A DNA stretch of 32,243 bases from Marinilabiliaceae bacterium. Its GTDB lineage: Bacteria > Bacteroidota > Bacteroidia > Bacteroidales > Marinilabiliaceae. Every line of letters begins with the position of its first letter. Position 1 is the first letter of the stretch. This document shows, piece by piece, positions 31,953 through 32,243 of the stretch. Position numbers and translations under genes: made by a program. Where the stretch lies: assembly GCA_016342595.1 (NCBI GenBank), contig JAEINY010000050.1:1-32243 (forward strand), written 5' to 3'. A model generated the notes under the pieces. That model did not search any database. It was not told where the DNA came from and worked only from the letters and a program-made list of their open reading frames with translations.

Positions 31953-32243
31953 TTATTTCGTAATAACACCAAATTCAGCAATGCCAAATTGGTTTTCACC
32001 CCGTTCAATCGAAAGTGCCTTGAGCTTGACATATCGACCCGTTGTGACTTTAGAGTTTTTTGTTTGAAGTACCGGACTGTTCGCAATATTTGAGAATTTC
32101 CCGCTGGATACCGGCTTGCCCCAGTTTTTACCATCCTGACTGACGAAAAAAGCATAGTTAAAAGCATAGCCGCCAGCCCATCGCCCTTGATCGGGTAGAT
32201 AGGTAAATCCGGCAATAGGTCGAAGCTCGCCCAAATCAATGAT
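31953..32243 (-). CDS. C-terminal F5/8 (discoidin) domain of a secreted glycosidase, probably alpha-L-fucosidase (5' end cut by window)
   Basis: The last 96 residues of a longer protein are visible, open at the right edge (IIDLGELRPIAGF) and ending at TAA 31953. The order FTYLPDQGRWAGGYAFNYAF, FFVSQDGKNWG, VLQTKNSKVTTGRYVKLKAL and FGIAEFGVITK is a discoidin/F5-8 type C sandwich. The TYLPDQGRW segment is one I associate with the C-terminal domains of GH29 alpha-L-fucosidases of Bacteroidota; the catalytic domain lies outside the window, so the enzyme name is inference. It converges on mgsA. Confidence 0.75.
   Translation of the reverse strand: MIDLGELRPIAGFTYLPDQGRWAGGYAFNYAFFVSQDGKNWGKPVSSGKFSNIANSPVLQTKNSKVTTGRYVKLKALSIERGENQFGIAEFGVITK

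Overview
The window reads as chromosomal DNA of a member of the Bacteroidota, probably from the Marinilabiliales/Bacteroidales side. The evidence is TAnnTTTG-type -7 promoter elements in front of several genes, weak or absent Shine-Dalgarno sequences, many lipoproteins with short lipoboxes, a TonB-dependent receptor with an N-terminal carboxypeptidase-regulatory-like domain, GldI-like and NigD-like lipoproteins, and the gene orders TPR-ribH and recF-DUF721. The genus assignment is an inference.

Layout. Positions 1-4386 (minus strand) hold an almost complete RecB/AddA-like helicase-nuclease that runs off the left edge, and a XylF-like sugar-binding lipoprotein with no transporter beside it. 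mtnA follows at 4492. From 5533 to 9250 the region is gene-poor: a dispersed repeat present twice, a 12-bp-stem hairpin, an 11-unit array with a 21-22 bp period, one unrecognised helical protein, one small lipoprotein, and a pseudogene that fuses a small cysteine-bearing protein to a flavodoxin lacking its FMN phosphate loop. From 9254 to 16071 lies a housekeeping block: tRNA-Gly, tRNA-Tyr, ribH and a TPR membrane protein on the minus strand; recF and a DUF721 gene on the plus strand; ndk on the minus strand; then nrnA, a gldI-like gene, a second FKBP-like lipoprotein and a NigD-like lipoprotein.

Positions 16392-23576 form a galactose/hexose locus: an MFS sugar permease, a ROK sugar kinase, then a Nudix-fold regulator with a broken Nudix box, galT, galK and galM. 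Galactose would be imported, epimerised by GalM, phosphorylated by GalK and exchanged by GalT; the ROK kinase would handle free glucose. galE is not in the window. Positions 23609-28951 hold a TetR regulator, an accessible palindromic operator, a TonB-dependent receptor and a large surface lipoprotein, probably one regulated outer-membrane module.

Positions 29054-30493 hold a solitary trpB preceded by what looks like a complete ribosome-mediated attenuator: a 21-codon leader peptide with tandem Trp codons, a 10-bp antiterminator pairing and a strong terminator hairpin. The following 960 bp without a gene contains a second, 16-unit array with a 20-21 bp period and two palindromic repeats. mgsA is bracketed by a pair of similar ~45-bp direct repeats, and the window ends in the C-terminal discoidin-like domain of a probable secreted glycosidase (minus strand).

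The most unusual items are the trpB attenuator, the two helically phased 21-bp arrays of different sequence, the chimeric flavodoxin pseudogene with its in-frame A AAA AAG heptamer, and the divergent galactokinase signature.
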